64,000 bases of DNA from Lepidodermella squamata (lineage: Eukaryota > Gastrotricha), in assembly GCA_047495785.1 (NCBI GenBank), contig JBLDXI010000021.1, positions 1,178,001-1,242,000 of the forward strand, written 5' to 3'. Positions 21,379 through 33,131 of the stretch are shown here, in pieces. Made by a program: the position numbers and the translations under genes. A model generated the notes under the pieces. It had not been told where the DNA came from, made no database searches, and worked only from the letters and a program-made list of their open reading frames with translations. Position 1 is the first letter of the stretch. Each line of letters starts with the position of its first letter.

Positions 21379-23779
21379 ATGCGGATTTTTCTCGCAAAAG
21401 TTTTATCTTTCACTGCAATAATAACGCAGGTATAAACTTTATCTGCCATGGAATTGACTGATCCTGATTCTCCTCATTTTTTCAAGGTCGAATGCGTGAC
21501 AAAATGCACCGGTAAAATTATCACAGACGTGACGGCAATACGAGCCAACATGGCAAAATGGAACGAAACTTTCACCGCTGTTATAAATAACGTCACCGAC
21601 GCCAAATGGAAGTGGGCTTCGAACATCTCAATAGAAGCTGAAAATGTCAAGGTGGGTTATTGAAGAAATTCGCCGGAATTTTAATCAATTTTACAGGTGA
21701 CTGAAAATGCGAAACTGGCGCAACTCAGCAAAGAACTATGGCAAAACGCTGCCTGCTATGACTGCAAAACTGCTGGTTGTACACCCGATGAAATACGCCG
21801 GTTGGCCTATTATGAAAGTATAGGAACGGCCGCTTTGCCCACTCAGCAGTTCAAAGATGTATATTATTTACCCGAAAATTGCCGAATTTTTTGGGGTTTT
21901 ATTCCAGTATGCCTACACCCAAACAACGATGGAAAATGTCTACGCTACCGCTAAGGTGTGCCCCTCAAAGTCCGGGAGATCAGAATGTCTTCGATTGGAT
22001 CCTGGTACAGCATTTTATACCAAAATTAATCGATTCAAATGGGGCATATTTCAGAACTTTCTAACATAATGAGTAAATCTCGTGATTACTGTACTCTTCA
22101 ATGGGCGTGGGAGGGCTGGCGGAACGAAACAGGTCGAAAGATGCGCGGCTTCTTCACATCCTACGTCATTGTTAGCAACGAGGCAGCTAAAATGAATGGT
22201 GATACCGTAATTTGTTTGAATCATGCATTTTTCCATTTTTTTGTTAATTTTTTTCATTTAATTAATGTTATTTTAATTGTTAGGATTTGCCGATGCTAAG
22301 GAAATGTGGACAAAGCCGTACACTCGCGATGAGCCGACATTCTTCGAGCAAATGGAGCGGGCTTGGCGAGACGTGAAGCCACTCTACCAGGAACTTCACG
22401 CTTACACAAGACAAAAATTACTAACGACGATTTACAAAAATTACGCGAAACACTTCCCCAGCAGCCGGCATATTCCGGCTCACCTACTCGGAAATATGTG
22501 GGCTATGGATTGGACAGGGCTTTACGACATTCTTGTGCCTTACTCGGACGCAGCAGCTATCGACATTTCCGTCCTTTTAAAGCAAAACGTTGGAAAAAAT
22601 TTCTGCCGCTTAATTTCTTGATTGAGTTTATTGGTTTTCATTATCTAGAAATCCGGAGTGATGGATTTGTTTCGCGAATCGGACCGATTTTTCCAATCGA
22701 TAGGAATGGAGCCGATGACCGCTGATTTTTGGAAAAAATCAATTTTCACGCGACCAACCGATAACACGCAAATGGTGTGCGACGCTTCGGCCTGGGATTT
22801 TTTCCGGAAAACAGATTTCCGCATCAAAATGTGTACCCAAGTTAACCAGAAAAATTTTCAAACCGTCCATCACGAAATGGGTCACATCCAGTACTTCATG
22901 CATTACAAAGACCAGCCTATGGAATTTCGAGGAGGCGCTAATGCTGGTTTCCACGAGGCGATCGGTGACCTTATCGCGCTATCTGTCATGACCCCGAAGC
23001 ACTTGAAGGCTATCGGCCTTTTGCCGTCATCATTCGTCGAGGATGAGCGTAATTTTCTTGAAATATCTGTAGTTTTCCTTGATTTTTCTATTTTTTTAGA
23101 TACCAATCTAAACGCTTTGATGATGACCGCACTTCAAAAGGTTGCGTTCCTACCGTTCGGTTATTTATTGGACAAATACCGATGGTCGATTTTCGAGCGG
23201 AAAGTTGGTTTCGCCGATCTGAATGCCGAGTGGTGGAAGCTGCGCTGCCAAATGCAGGGCGTTTCGCCGCCGGTAATGCGAACGGAGGAGGATTTCGACG
23301 CCGGAGCCAAGTACCACATTCCGGCCTCGGTACCCTACGACCGTTACTTTTTTGCGATTATCCTCCAGTTCCAAGCTCACCGGGCCATTTGCCAACGGAT
23401 GAATATTACAAAAGATTTTCACAAGTGCGACATTTTCGGGCAGAAAGACGCCACCTCGGCGCTGCGCCGTGCCCTGGCGCTGGGTTCGTCCCGGCCGTAC
23501 CCGGAAGTGATGGAAATTCTGACCGGAAACAGGACGCTCGACTCGACAGCCTTGGTCGACTATTTCGCGCCACTCTACCGGTGGTTGAAAGAGCAAAATA
23601 AAAACGAAGAAAAAACGTCTTGGGATGAAAGCTGTCCGAGCAGCACACCGCCGTCGCCCTGCGGTGATTATCAAGCCATTAAGTTGCAACAATCGAATAA
23701 CGCGTTTATAACCAGGCAAAAATTGTTTGAAGTCTTATACTCCCTCGCTTTATTTATCATTATGACCGTAAGGCATTAA
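21379..23779 (+). CDS. ACE: Peptidase M2 (angiotensin-converting-enzyme-like), gene 2
   Basis: Exons 21379-21429, 21487-21651, 21697-21858, 21908-22004, 22055-22198, 22284-22588, 22649-23048 and 23100-23779 give 667 residues, exon for exon the same lengths as gene 1. Signal peptide MRIFLAKVLSFTAIITQ; zinc site HHEMGH at 382-387 with Glu411; the carboxylate/chloride/catalytic set K512, H514, Y521, R523, Y524 is kept. The C-terminal hydrophobic tail suggests membrane anchoring. Differences from gene 1 include LGNMWAMDW (family-standard LGN, where gene 1 has LSD) and VCDASAWD in place of the near-invariant VCHASAWD. The duplication is recent: flanks and introns still align. The 3' end faces the acetylcholine receptor gene, with about 100 bp between stop codons. 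Confidence 0.93.
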
Positions 23780-23880
23780 AATATTATTTTAACGCAATGG
23801 TGCTCTCGACTATTGAACAAAAATAAAAACAAGAAATGAGGTAGTTAACTTGATTTATTCGAGGTATAAAAAAGCTAAAA

Positions 23881-26800
23881 TCAAGCTGCGATTGGTTCAG
23901 TGCTAATATCGATAGGTTCGATCATAGTTCCGTTCGGGAAGCGGGGCTGGTCGGTGAGTTCGGCCGGCCGTTGTGGGAAGAGGGTGGTCAGCGATAGGAT
24001 CATCGATATGACGTAGCCGATGAGGAAAAGCCGGTCCAACACCATGGAAATCATGCGCCACGCCTCAGCGTTTCGCTTATTCGCCTCCTTATCAGCCATG
24101 CGTTGGATAAAATGAGCTAAAAGCGATCTGATATGGTGAATTTCGCGCTCTACGCTGAACATTGGTGACGCTTCGTATTTACTAGTCCTGATTGGTGTCG
24201 CTGATGTTTCAACGTAGTCGACTTGCCGTTCAAGTTTGCGAAGAACTGGCTCCATCAAGAGCGAGTTGAGGGACGGAATTTCAGCGCTCATCTAGGAAAA
24301 GGAGAACAATTGTTAAAAAAAATTAAACCAGAAGGAGGGGAAGATAAAACTATAAGCAGGTTTTTTTAATTCGAAAATTGCCTTTAGCCGCAACAAATCT
24401 GAAATTTCAACCATTCCAAATACTCATGAATATGTTGAGAACTTTCGTACTTTTAATTCGCAATATTAGGCAATTTATAACGCGTTTGGCTCTCCTTGGA
24501 CTAAAGAAGGGTAATTTTGGGAAGTATATTCAGCAGGTGGATTTTTCATATTCACCTCAAAATGTGGGTCAAATTTCAGAGAAATTTAAGAAAAACTCTT
24601 GTTGGTTCAAGAAAAACTAAAACCAGTCGTCCTATCCTGATTTTTTTACAGAGAGGACAAGGCCAATTACTAATTTCGTTTAAGAATTTCCAATTATCTA
24701 GGACATATTGAGAGGGTCTCCAATCGATATCCGAAATTATGAAATTATGAATTATGAAAACTAACATTGAACTTGTTGTAATGTTTCAGGTCGAAGGAAC
24801 TAGACGGGAAGAATCGCGGCTTTTTCCGATGTTGCGGACTTTTCTGCTTCGGCCAGTTTGTCTGACGTCGAATTTTCGCCACCGGATCGTCGCTATTCGT
24901 CGCCAGGTCTGAGAAAGCACCATCTGCACCATCGTCACTAACGCAGCTCGACTCGATGCAACTCGGCCCCGAAGCTCGACTGGCTGCTGAGGATTGGCAT
25001 CGATGGGTGGCTTCGACAGTTGCCCCGACGAAAACTCCGCGCCTCGTCGGCGAAAACGTGGCAGAAGCCGCGACTAATGGCTCGCGAACTGTGGTTTTAC
25101 CGCAACTACCACCAGGCAGGCAAGAATCACAGGCGATCGGCGCCAAATCGTCTTCGATGCCCGAGAAATGGTAGTTGTTACTAACAGCGGCGTGGTAGCT
25201 ATTACACGGCGATGGTTTGTGTTCACAAAGCTTAATCATCGGCGAATGGCCGGTTGGATGGTGCAGTTCGTCGACGTAATCCCGGTTATTCACATCGCCC
25301 TTGCATATCTCGGAGCAAATGTTATCTGGCGCCAATTCACAGCCAATTTTCGGCGGCTTATTCTTCCGTTCTTTTTCCTGAAGAACGGTGTCGACGTAGA
25401 TGTCCTCCAGGCTTTTATCATTGCAAAGAACAATTTGACGGCAGGACGGTTTCATCGATCGGCTGGGCGCTTTGACAATCACGCAGTCGAACATTCGTTC
25501 GAAAAATATGACAATTCGTTGTTTTAAGGTGGTGGCACGGCGTTTTTTCGGCGATTCTTTCGCAGCGAGTTCGCGGCGTCTCGCTCGCAGTCGAATTTGG
25601 CGCAGGTGTTCGAGGTGTTGCATGCTTTGAAGTAGTCTCATCGAAGGAGGCACGTGGATGAACAGGGAACGGGCTATCACGCCGATGACAACGTAGACAA
25701 GCCAACGACTGGGTGGATTTCGCTTATCAGCCCGATAATGCATATCCACCAGGATTGAACATAGAAACGTTGAACACGTTGTCATTACCATATTGAAACA
25801 ATAATAGGCACCTGATGAAAAAATTCAAAAATTTCAGGTGAAAATTAATAATTTGTTTACCAATAATCGGAATTTGTTTCGCTGTAGGAGGCGTTGATTC
25901 TTTGAGGAGTAACAACAGCATGAAAAATGCGACAAAAATGTTGATGCCGAGAAGCATTTTAGCCGGCGTCTCGGGCGGAAGCATGAATAGAACCATTGTG
26001 ATGAAGGACAGCAAAACGCAAGGTAAAATCAGGGTGTAGCTGTAAAAAGTCGGCCGGCGGCGTAGTTTTAAATGGAAGGTCAGGTCAGGATACGGCTCAT
26101 TCGGGCAGCACTCGTAAAATGCGACATTTTTAACCGCATCGTGCTCGAGGATGATCCACTCCTGGGAGGCGACGTATTCCGACAGTTCAATGTACTCCTT
26201 GTCGTCGATAAAAAAGGGGTCGAGGGCATTGCCGTTGTACGTCCAGGAACCGAATTTCATTTTACACGTCTGTTCGTCGAACGGAAAGTAGGTCGTGTCA
26301 ATGAAGCACGTGCTTTTAAAAATGGCTGGCGGAATGTAGGTCACCTCGCCATCTGGGTTAATTAGAGCCATTGTGCTGCGGTGTTCTGCCAGCCGCTCGT
26401 CGGCATAGTTGTACAGGACGAAATCGGGTTTCCAGATGCTGCTGATCGGGACTCGAACTATCGTGATGTTATCATGCTCATCCGGAGACTGTCATCATTG
26501 TAAAAAGAGCAACAGTGATTTTAATTATTCGAAAAATCCGATATTAAAATTCAATTATTTATAATTGAAATAGATTTATTCAGTAGGATTTAATTGGGGG
26601 ATAAAAACTAAATTTTCCGTAAACAGGCTTCAAAACGAACCTATTTTTCCCTAGAAATGCAAGCGGGTCAAGCGAAAAAATTTAGCTAGAAAAACCTGAT
26701 TTACTGGATTATATTTAGATTGCAATCCTCACTATTTTAATAATTTAAAAAATCCACCTTAAATTTAATAAAATTTAAGAATTCGGAATTCGGAATTCGG

Positions 26801-27374
26801 AACGTGCGCTTAATTTAATCTACCGTTAATATACGAAAAAACTGGTAAAATTAAGGAAATTTCTTACCCAATGAAGCGATTCGTCTCGCCATCTCTGAAA
26901 ATCGAAAAATGGTAACTTTGACCTTCTCAAACAAATTTTCATTTCTAACATATTTGCACCAAACGTTGGTGGTGAGCACTTGATCCTTCTCGTCAACATC
27001 AATGATTTGAACCAGGCTGATGCCATAGCCGACTCGAAGGGTAGCATTCCTATTATAAATGTTAAATTTTACAGGAATTTATAATTGCTGTAATTTTATT
27101 ACATGTCCTTGATTGGTCGTCCGAATTTCCCGTCGACAGTATAGTTGTCCATGAGTTGTTTGATGAGGCGCTTTTCTTCGCTGAGTGTCACGCCAAGGTG
27201 GCATTCTGTAATTAGCACGACAGCAATGACGGCAACAATTAAACAATAACATTTGTTATTCAGTAGCCGGCAAACATCCGCCACAAAATCGCGCAACAGC
27301 AATAACATGGGCGCATCAATTGCGGAAAAATCGCGCCTGATTTTTGAACGATTGAAACGACAAGTTGAGCTCAA
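23881..27374 (-). CDS. Nicotinic acetylcholine receptor subunit, alpha-type, predicted anion-selective
   Basis: Cys-loop ligand-gated channel subunit of 827 residues. Exons: 27374-27103, 27049-26950, 26894-26868 (27 nt), 26488-25861, 25811-24766, 24291-23881. An N-terminal hydrophobic segment (CLIVAVIAVVLITE) leads to VGYGISLVQIIDVDEKDQVL and TTNVW. The Cys-loop C194-C208 has 13 residues between the cysteines. YECC at 258-261 is the vicinal Cys pair that defines alpha subunits. TM1 ~282-303, TM2 ~310-329, TM3 ~344-365, TM4 ~772-795; the M3-M4 loop is unusually long (about 400 residues). The selectivity region before TM2 reads PPETPAK: Pro-Ala stands where cation channels have Gly-Glu, resembling the PAR of GABA and glycine receptors. 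Val replaces Leu at 9'. Predicted postsynaptic chloride channel gated by acetylcholine; this is inference from known anion-selective lophotrochozoan receptors. Confidence 0.92.
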
Positions 27375-28334
27375 GAAGTATTAAGCGCAGCAGCGATTGC
27401 TATAATAATAAAGCTGCGGCTATTTATTTGGCTATTGCCTGTCATCTATCGCGTAGCAGCCGTAGCGCGTGTTGCTTACCAGTTAAAGCCGTCGAGGCGA
27501 AAATAACGGCCGCGAACAGGCGGAATTTGATTGCACCCGAGCCACTCGTCATCGTGTTATTATTATTGTTATTGTTTGCCGGACCGGCGCGGAAGTCACC
27601 ACTAAAACTTCGACTCTGAATTACTAATTAAGACGCTATACTCGGATTTATTGCGTGACAACTAGCCGTGTGTCTCGAATAACTGCGCGGTGGAAAATAT
27701 AATAAATCTGCGAGACGCAGATACGAAAAAAAATCACGCGTCTTGTCGAACAAATCGATGCATAAAAGCCGAGCTCAGGAAGCGACTTTCAATGATGACG
27801 ATGATTTGCTAGGCTAATCCGGGACCGGCCGGCCGTTTCCGCCGTCCATGCGAGCTTATTACTGGATAAAAGAAACAAATCTATATGGCCGAGAATCAAA
27901 AGGTATATTGAAATTTGGCAGCCATATTTGTTTATTCTATAGAATTGTGAGAATAGGAATAAATTAAAGAAAAAAGGCTTACAAATTCTAAAATTAATTT
28001 CTCCATTTGTGTTGATGAAAATTTAAATTTTGGCGTGCCGCTTTGCAATTTATTTGCGCAATTATTGGTGTCATCATTATTTGGAAGGTCGGCGCGCAGG
28101 GAAATGCAATTAGATAAAGGATGCCTTCGCACTACAAGTCACACAGCTACGACAAGTTTTCCAATTTGTACTCATGAATACCAACGCTATACACCCGATT
28201 CGACTCAGGCGCTATACACGAGCTAAAAGTTATATCTTGATACATTGTGGTAGGTGCAGCTTATTTCCTTGAACTGTGTTATTGATTATTTATTATTTCA
28301 CATGCTTACCGCCGGCTTATCGGCGGTAGGTGAA
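27375..28334. other. Intergenic, no gene seen
   Basis: Upstream region of the receptor gene (-) and of ACE-like gene 3 (+). GCGG/CCGG-rich patches at 27440-27600 and 27800-27850 alternate with AT-rich DNA; receptor promoter sequence is probably here. No exon seen. Confidence 0.5.
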
Positions 28335-28418
28335 AAATCTTTACGCAAACCGCAGAGGCGCCGATTCATCATTGGCACCTTCAACGTTCGTGGCTACAAC
28401 TTCCCATCTGGTGTTTGA
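28335..28418 (+). pseudogene. LINE endonuclease N-terminal fragment
   Basis: A short frame reads RRRFIIGTFNVRGYNFPSGV then stop. IGTFNVRG is the start of the APE-type endonuclease of non-LTR retrotransposons (I-x-T-[WF]-N-V-R). Nothing downstream continues the domain, so only a fragment is left. Confidence 0.45.
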
Positions 28419-28649
28419 AAGAAATAATGGTAGCTGCAATCGTAATACCTAACTACGTTCTCCTAACCCCTGTTCGGAAGATTGAACCAGAAATTTGAAA
28501 CATTTCAAAGGCGATGGAAAGAAGGAGATTTCAAGATAGTTGAGCCAATTACTGGAAAATTTAATGACTGATATAAAATTGCGTTATGGCAAATCGAGGA
28601 GCAAGTTTGGCTCGCTGATCCTATAATATTTTGATTTTGTAAAAAAATA

Positions 28650-31539
28650 ATGGCTTGGTTCAAGCTTGAATTTTGCGTTTTTATACTTATTTTTGTTGAG
28701 CACAGTCTTCAGATATCGGTAAAAATTATCGCGTGAAAAACACTTGTGATTCTTGCGACTACAATTCGCGATGTTTTGTAGATTTCGTCGCATTCCGGAA
28801 CCTGCGACAGCACATTCACACCTGATATTTCCGCTATTCGCAATGTATTGGCAGAATGGAACCGGACGTTGTCCGAATCGCTGACGCAAAGCGCTGAGGC
28901 TGAGTGGAACTGGAACGTCAATATCACAAGTGAAAATGAGCAAATTATGGTAGACATTTTCTATTCGATTTCCGCCTGCCTTTAACACATTATTTTTTTC
29001 GATTTTTTATTCTACGAAAAGAACGCTGAAAGCGAGAAGAGCGCGGCTTTGCAGAAGAAATATTGGCAAGAGGCGAAATGCCTGAGTGACAAAGTTGTTA
29101 ATCACTGCTCGGAAGAATACCGCCGGCTCTCGGCTTACGACAACATTGGGGTCGCAGCACTACAGCCCATCGATTACAAAAACGTAAAATTTTCAAATTT
29201 TCAAATTTTTAAATGAAAATTACAATGATTTTATTCTTCAACTTCCCCGCGACTGAGCATCTATACCCTTTAGGGTTTTGAGGAAAAGGTTTTAATTTCA
29301 AATTAGGGTCAAGCTATTCGTACATAACTATGTACGCAGAAATTGCTATTCGTACATAGTTTTGCGCGAATTTTCAGAGTTATTCAGATGGGTGTGGAAA
29401 TTCGAGATTTGGCGATGATACCATGGAATTTCGCAGAGAGATGCAGCAAAGTGAGGCCTATCTAGTGGTCAAATTTCGTCAGATTATCTTCCAAAGTATT
29501 CACGCTAGGGTCGTGAAAAACAATTCAAATAATGATATTTTGCGAATCTACCTTAGGGGGTCCAATAGTGATTTTTTGAGGGGAGATAGGCCTGATGGTC
29601 AGCTATCAGCACGCAAAAAATTAGATTGATGGGATGAAAATTGAGCAAGCCGTTTATCTTAGAAAAAAGCATATCGAAACTATGTACGAATAGCAATTTT
29701 CGCGTACATACTATGTACGAATAGACATTCCGTTCAAATTAAGTTAAATTTTTTGATATATTAATTTTTTCAATTTTTTCAAATTTATTGCAGTTCAATT
29801 ATATTCTTAATAAAATGACGAACATTTATTCGACGGCAAAAGTATGCTATCCGCGGACCTGCAACAGCTCATCTTCAACGTGCCTGGATCTGGAACCTGG
29901 TTTGCCTACTTTTCTGAAAATTTATCAATTAAATAATGAATTGTTTGTGAAGGTTTGACAATGCTGATGAAAGAGTCGAAAGATTACTGTTTGCTACAAT
30001 GGGCATGGGAAGCTTGGCGCAATGAAACGGGTCAGAAAATGCGTGGCTATTTCACGACGTATGTTGTGCTGCAAAACGAAGCTGCCCAGGCTAATGGTGT
30101 GATTTTTCCAATTTTTTTATTAAATTAAAATTCGATTTTTATCACTCAGGCTTCAAAAGTGCGAAGGACATGTGGACGAGCGATTTCACAAGCGACGATC
30201 CGTCTTACTTTGACCAGTTCGAGAAAGCTTGGCAGCAAGTGAAGCCTCTGTACCAGCAACTCCACACCTATGTCCGTCGAATGCTTAGACACGTTCGATA
30301 CCGCACTTTTGCCGATCAATTTCCTATGACTGGCCACATTCCTGCTCATTTGCTTGGGAATATGTGGGCTCAGGATTGGACCTCGCTCTACGACTTGGTT
30401 GTGCCATACCCCGAGGCGCCATCTATCAATCTGACGGATCTTCTTAAACAAAACGTAAGACAGGAAAATAATTGAAAATCTCAAAAAATTCGACAAATTA
30501 AATTCCGATTCAGGGCTCAACTGTAAGCGATTTGATCTCCGAAGCTGATCTGTTCTTCCAATCAATCGGCCTCCGACCAATGACAAAGGACTTTTGGGAA
30601 AATTCGGTTTTCGAACGGCGTAACGACACAGAAATGGTCTGCCACGCTTCGGCCTGGGATTTCTTGCGCCAAACCGATTTCCGAATCAAAATGTGCGCTC
30701 AAGTCGACGCAGACTACTTCCAGACCATTCACCACGAAATGGGACATATTCAGTATTACATGCAATACAAAGATCAACCGGTTGAGTTTCGTAACGGAGC
30801 TAATCCTGGGTTTCACGAAGCTATTGGCGATCTGATAGCGTTATCAGCAATGTCTTCGACCCACCTTAAAGCTATAGGATTACTTCCGAACAATTTCTCT
30901 GAGAGCGCTGGTAAATTTATAAAAATGATTTATAAAATAATTGAGCTATTTTTTCGCACAGAGACTTCGATGAATAATTTGATGGCTATGGCGTTGGACA
31001 AGATCGCCTTCCTACCTTTTGGATATCTTATGGACAAGTATCGCTGGTCTGTTTTCGATAAGAACATCTCGTTCGCGAACCTCAATGAAGGTTGGTGGGA
31101 ACTGCGCTGTGACCTTCAGGGTGTATCGCCGTCCGTCAACCGCACTGAAAATGACTTCGACCCGGGCGCCAAATTTCACATCGCGGCATCAGTTCCTTAC
31201 GATCGCTACTTCTACGCCTACATCCTCGAATTTCAAATTCATCGAGCGATATGCCGGCGAATGAATATCACAGAAAATTTGCATTTATGCGACATTTACG
31301 GGCAGAAAGATGCGACGGCGGTTCTGAGGGAGGTAATGGAACTTGGCTCGTCCAGGCCGTATCCGGAGGTACTGCAGATGTTGACTGGAAGCCGAACTTT
31401 GGACGCGTCTGCTCTGGTTGATTACTTCGCCCCGCTTTATGAATGGCTGGTCGAGCATAACAAAAAAGCTGGCGAGGAAGATGTCGCTTGGTGCAGCAAC
31501 TGCCCGACCGAGGCACCTTCAAGCCCTTGCAAAATTTGA
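28650..31539 (+). CDS. ACE: Peptidase M2 (angiotensin-converting-enzyme-like), gene 3
   Basis: Exons 28650-28718, 28782-28949, 29022-29183, 29794-29899, 29953-30096, 30150-30454, 30514-30910 and 30962-31539 give 642 residues. Signal peptide MAWFKLEFCVFILIFVEHS. Zinc site HHEMGH (ligands H392, H396) and Glu420 of FHEAIGD are intact. [15 protein letters not shown], the KFHIAASVPYDRYF block and the chloride Arg are conserved, so an active peptidase is expected. Unlike genes 1 and 2 it ends right after a CPTEAPSSPCKI tail, with no hydrophobic anchor, so it should be soluble and secreted. All seven intron positions equal those of genes 1 and 2; intron 3 is enlarged by a MITE-like insert. The last intron is again 51 bp, in frame and stop-free. 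Confidence 0.92.
29314..29724. mobile_element. MITE-like inverted-repeat element in an intron
   Basis: The ends are inverted copies of about 48 bp: CTATTCGTACATAACTATGT then ACGCAGAAATTGCTATTCGT on the left, matched by the reverse complement ending at 29724. Each end itself contains two CTATTCGTACATA units. The ~410-bp element has no coding capacity, fitting a non-autonomous DNA transposon. No clear target duplication is visible. It lies within intron 3 of ACE-like gene 3, in the non-coding part. Confidence 0.7.
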
Positions 31540-31822
31540 TAAAAATAACTGCTGATGAAAATAATGGTTCAATTCCCTGTCTTTCTCAAACTTTAACCTT
31601 GAAGTAAAATTTATTCTGCATCGATTCAAAGTTCTGGGTTATTTCTCTTGTTATATATTTTAATCTTGATAAAATCCTCGAAGATGATATCGCAAAACTG
31701 TCAATAGTTACTAAACCAGTTATCATCGGATTGTTCCGGATTTTCTCGAGTGAAGTTGCTGTTAGGGGCTTAATAATTAGAGTTTGATTGCACAGAAACA
31801 GGTGGATAATTCTCATAGGCAT

Positions 31823-32901
31823 AATATCAGTATAGACTGACTAGGTACTCACGAGAAAAGGAGTGTAACGCCATGGGCGCCAGAGGTACGAATTTACGGT
31901 CACGAACTTGCTATGAATCGCGCTTGATGGTCTGCTGATTCATCGATTTCATGGAGCGCACAAATAAAAAAATTCCGATTTTCAATTTTCAATGTTTTTT
32001 TCAAAATCTTAATAAGTAAACCACGACAAGGGCACACAGTAGTTCAGTGGATAGTTGTCTGCTGTGTATTGAGCGTCAAGATCGATGGGCACGAGTTCGA
32101 TCCCCACCCGGGTCAACCGTGGTTTATCAATGACGCTCTACCCCGACGGTGGCCGACCACTCCATCGTGCTACAAAAGTGAAAAGTGGTAGATTAGGAGT
32201 GTCAGCGAGACTGCACTAATCGCTACCGAGCTGTCCTCAAGAGACCCCAACAAGCGACCCTAAGAGCGCTCATTCGGGACCCATGGCTTCGGCCCATCCA
32301 TTCAACGAATGGGACGTCTCAATAATAAAAAGGAATTTTCGAATTTTCGAATTTTAAACCACGACTACAGCTTCGAAGACAGTTAAACTGAACGATTTTT
32401 TGAGGAAATTGGATTTGTCATAACAAGAGCTACATTGCGATTCTTGGAGCCAACTTGAAGGATTTTTTTCTGATTTTCTGGACATTTTAAAATCTTTCAA
32501 CAATAATGATATTTGCATTGATTATTAACATTGACCCAGTTCTGTACTCATTCGAGCTACGCCATGTGCGTGCGTCACACGTGCCTATAAAGCAAAGGTT
32601 CAGGATTGAATCCTCCAGCGAGTCGGTGGTTTTTTTCTAAGCAGACTTCTGTAAAATTCCCAGAAAATCATGATTTTGAAAAAAAATATTGCTGTGTTCC
32701 CCTTGAAGAGATCTATCTCTGATGTCTGTGTTGGTTCTTCGAAATGCTTCCTTTAATCGCTAAGAAATCGACGGTTGACAATTGGAAATTTTTTATTTTT
32801 ACCCTCCAAGAGATTGATGAATCAGCAGACCATCTGGATCCCATGGCGTTACACCCCTTTTCTCGTGAGTAGTCAGTCTGATACTGATCTATACTGATAT
32901 G
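31823..32901. repeat. Inverted repeat pair enclosing a SINE-like unit
   Basis: 31823-31958 and 32806-32901 are inverted copies sharing ATATCAGTATAGA, ACTCACGAGAAAAGG, GTGTAACGCCATGGG and GATGGTCTGCTGATTCATC. The left arm has an extra ~40 bp (31887-31926). A fragment of the arm (CAGATGGTCAGCTGATTCATCA) also appears at about 42756-42777 beyond ankyrin gene 2, so it is a dispersed family. No gene lies between the arms. Confidence 0.65.
32030..32335 (+). mobile_element. tRNA-derived SINE-like element
   Basis: A tRNA-like head carries an A-box-like TAGTTCAGTGG at 32040-32050 and a B-box-like AGTTCGATCCC at 32094-32104, spaced as in Pol III genes. It is followed by a ~200-bp unrelated body and an A-rich tail (CTCAATAATAAAAAGG). 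The head does not fold into a clean cloverleaf with paired acceptor ends, so it is read as a SINE and not a functional tRNA. A second tRNA-like patch (AAGGTTCAGGATTGAATCC) sits near 32598-32616. Confidence 0.5.
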
Positions 32902-33131
32902 TATTTTGTCTATTTTGTCATGCTTCATTCGTCGAAAAGCGTCGGAAATAGCTTTCTGATTCGAAACTTTTTCGAAACAATTAAAAATACAGACAATTTC
33001 GAGCCACTTTCTTCTTTTATTAAAACTGATGATGGCATACCTAACAGAAAGTCTAGCGGAAGTGAGAAACAATTTAGAGCAAAACACTTGAATATCTAAA
33101 ACAAAATAGCGACGAGCATGAAAGAGTTGCC

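Noticed and set aside
32030-32125. Functional tRNA gene
   Set aside because: A and B boxes are present, but acceptor and anticodon stems do not pair well and a SINE body follows.
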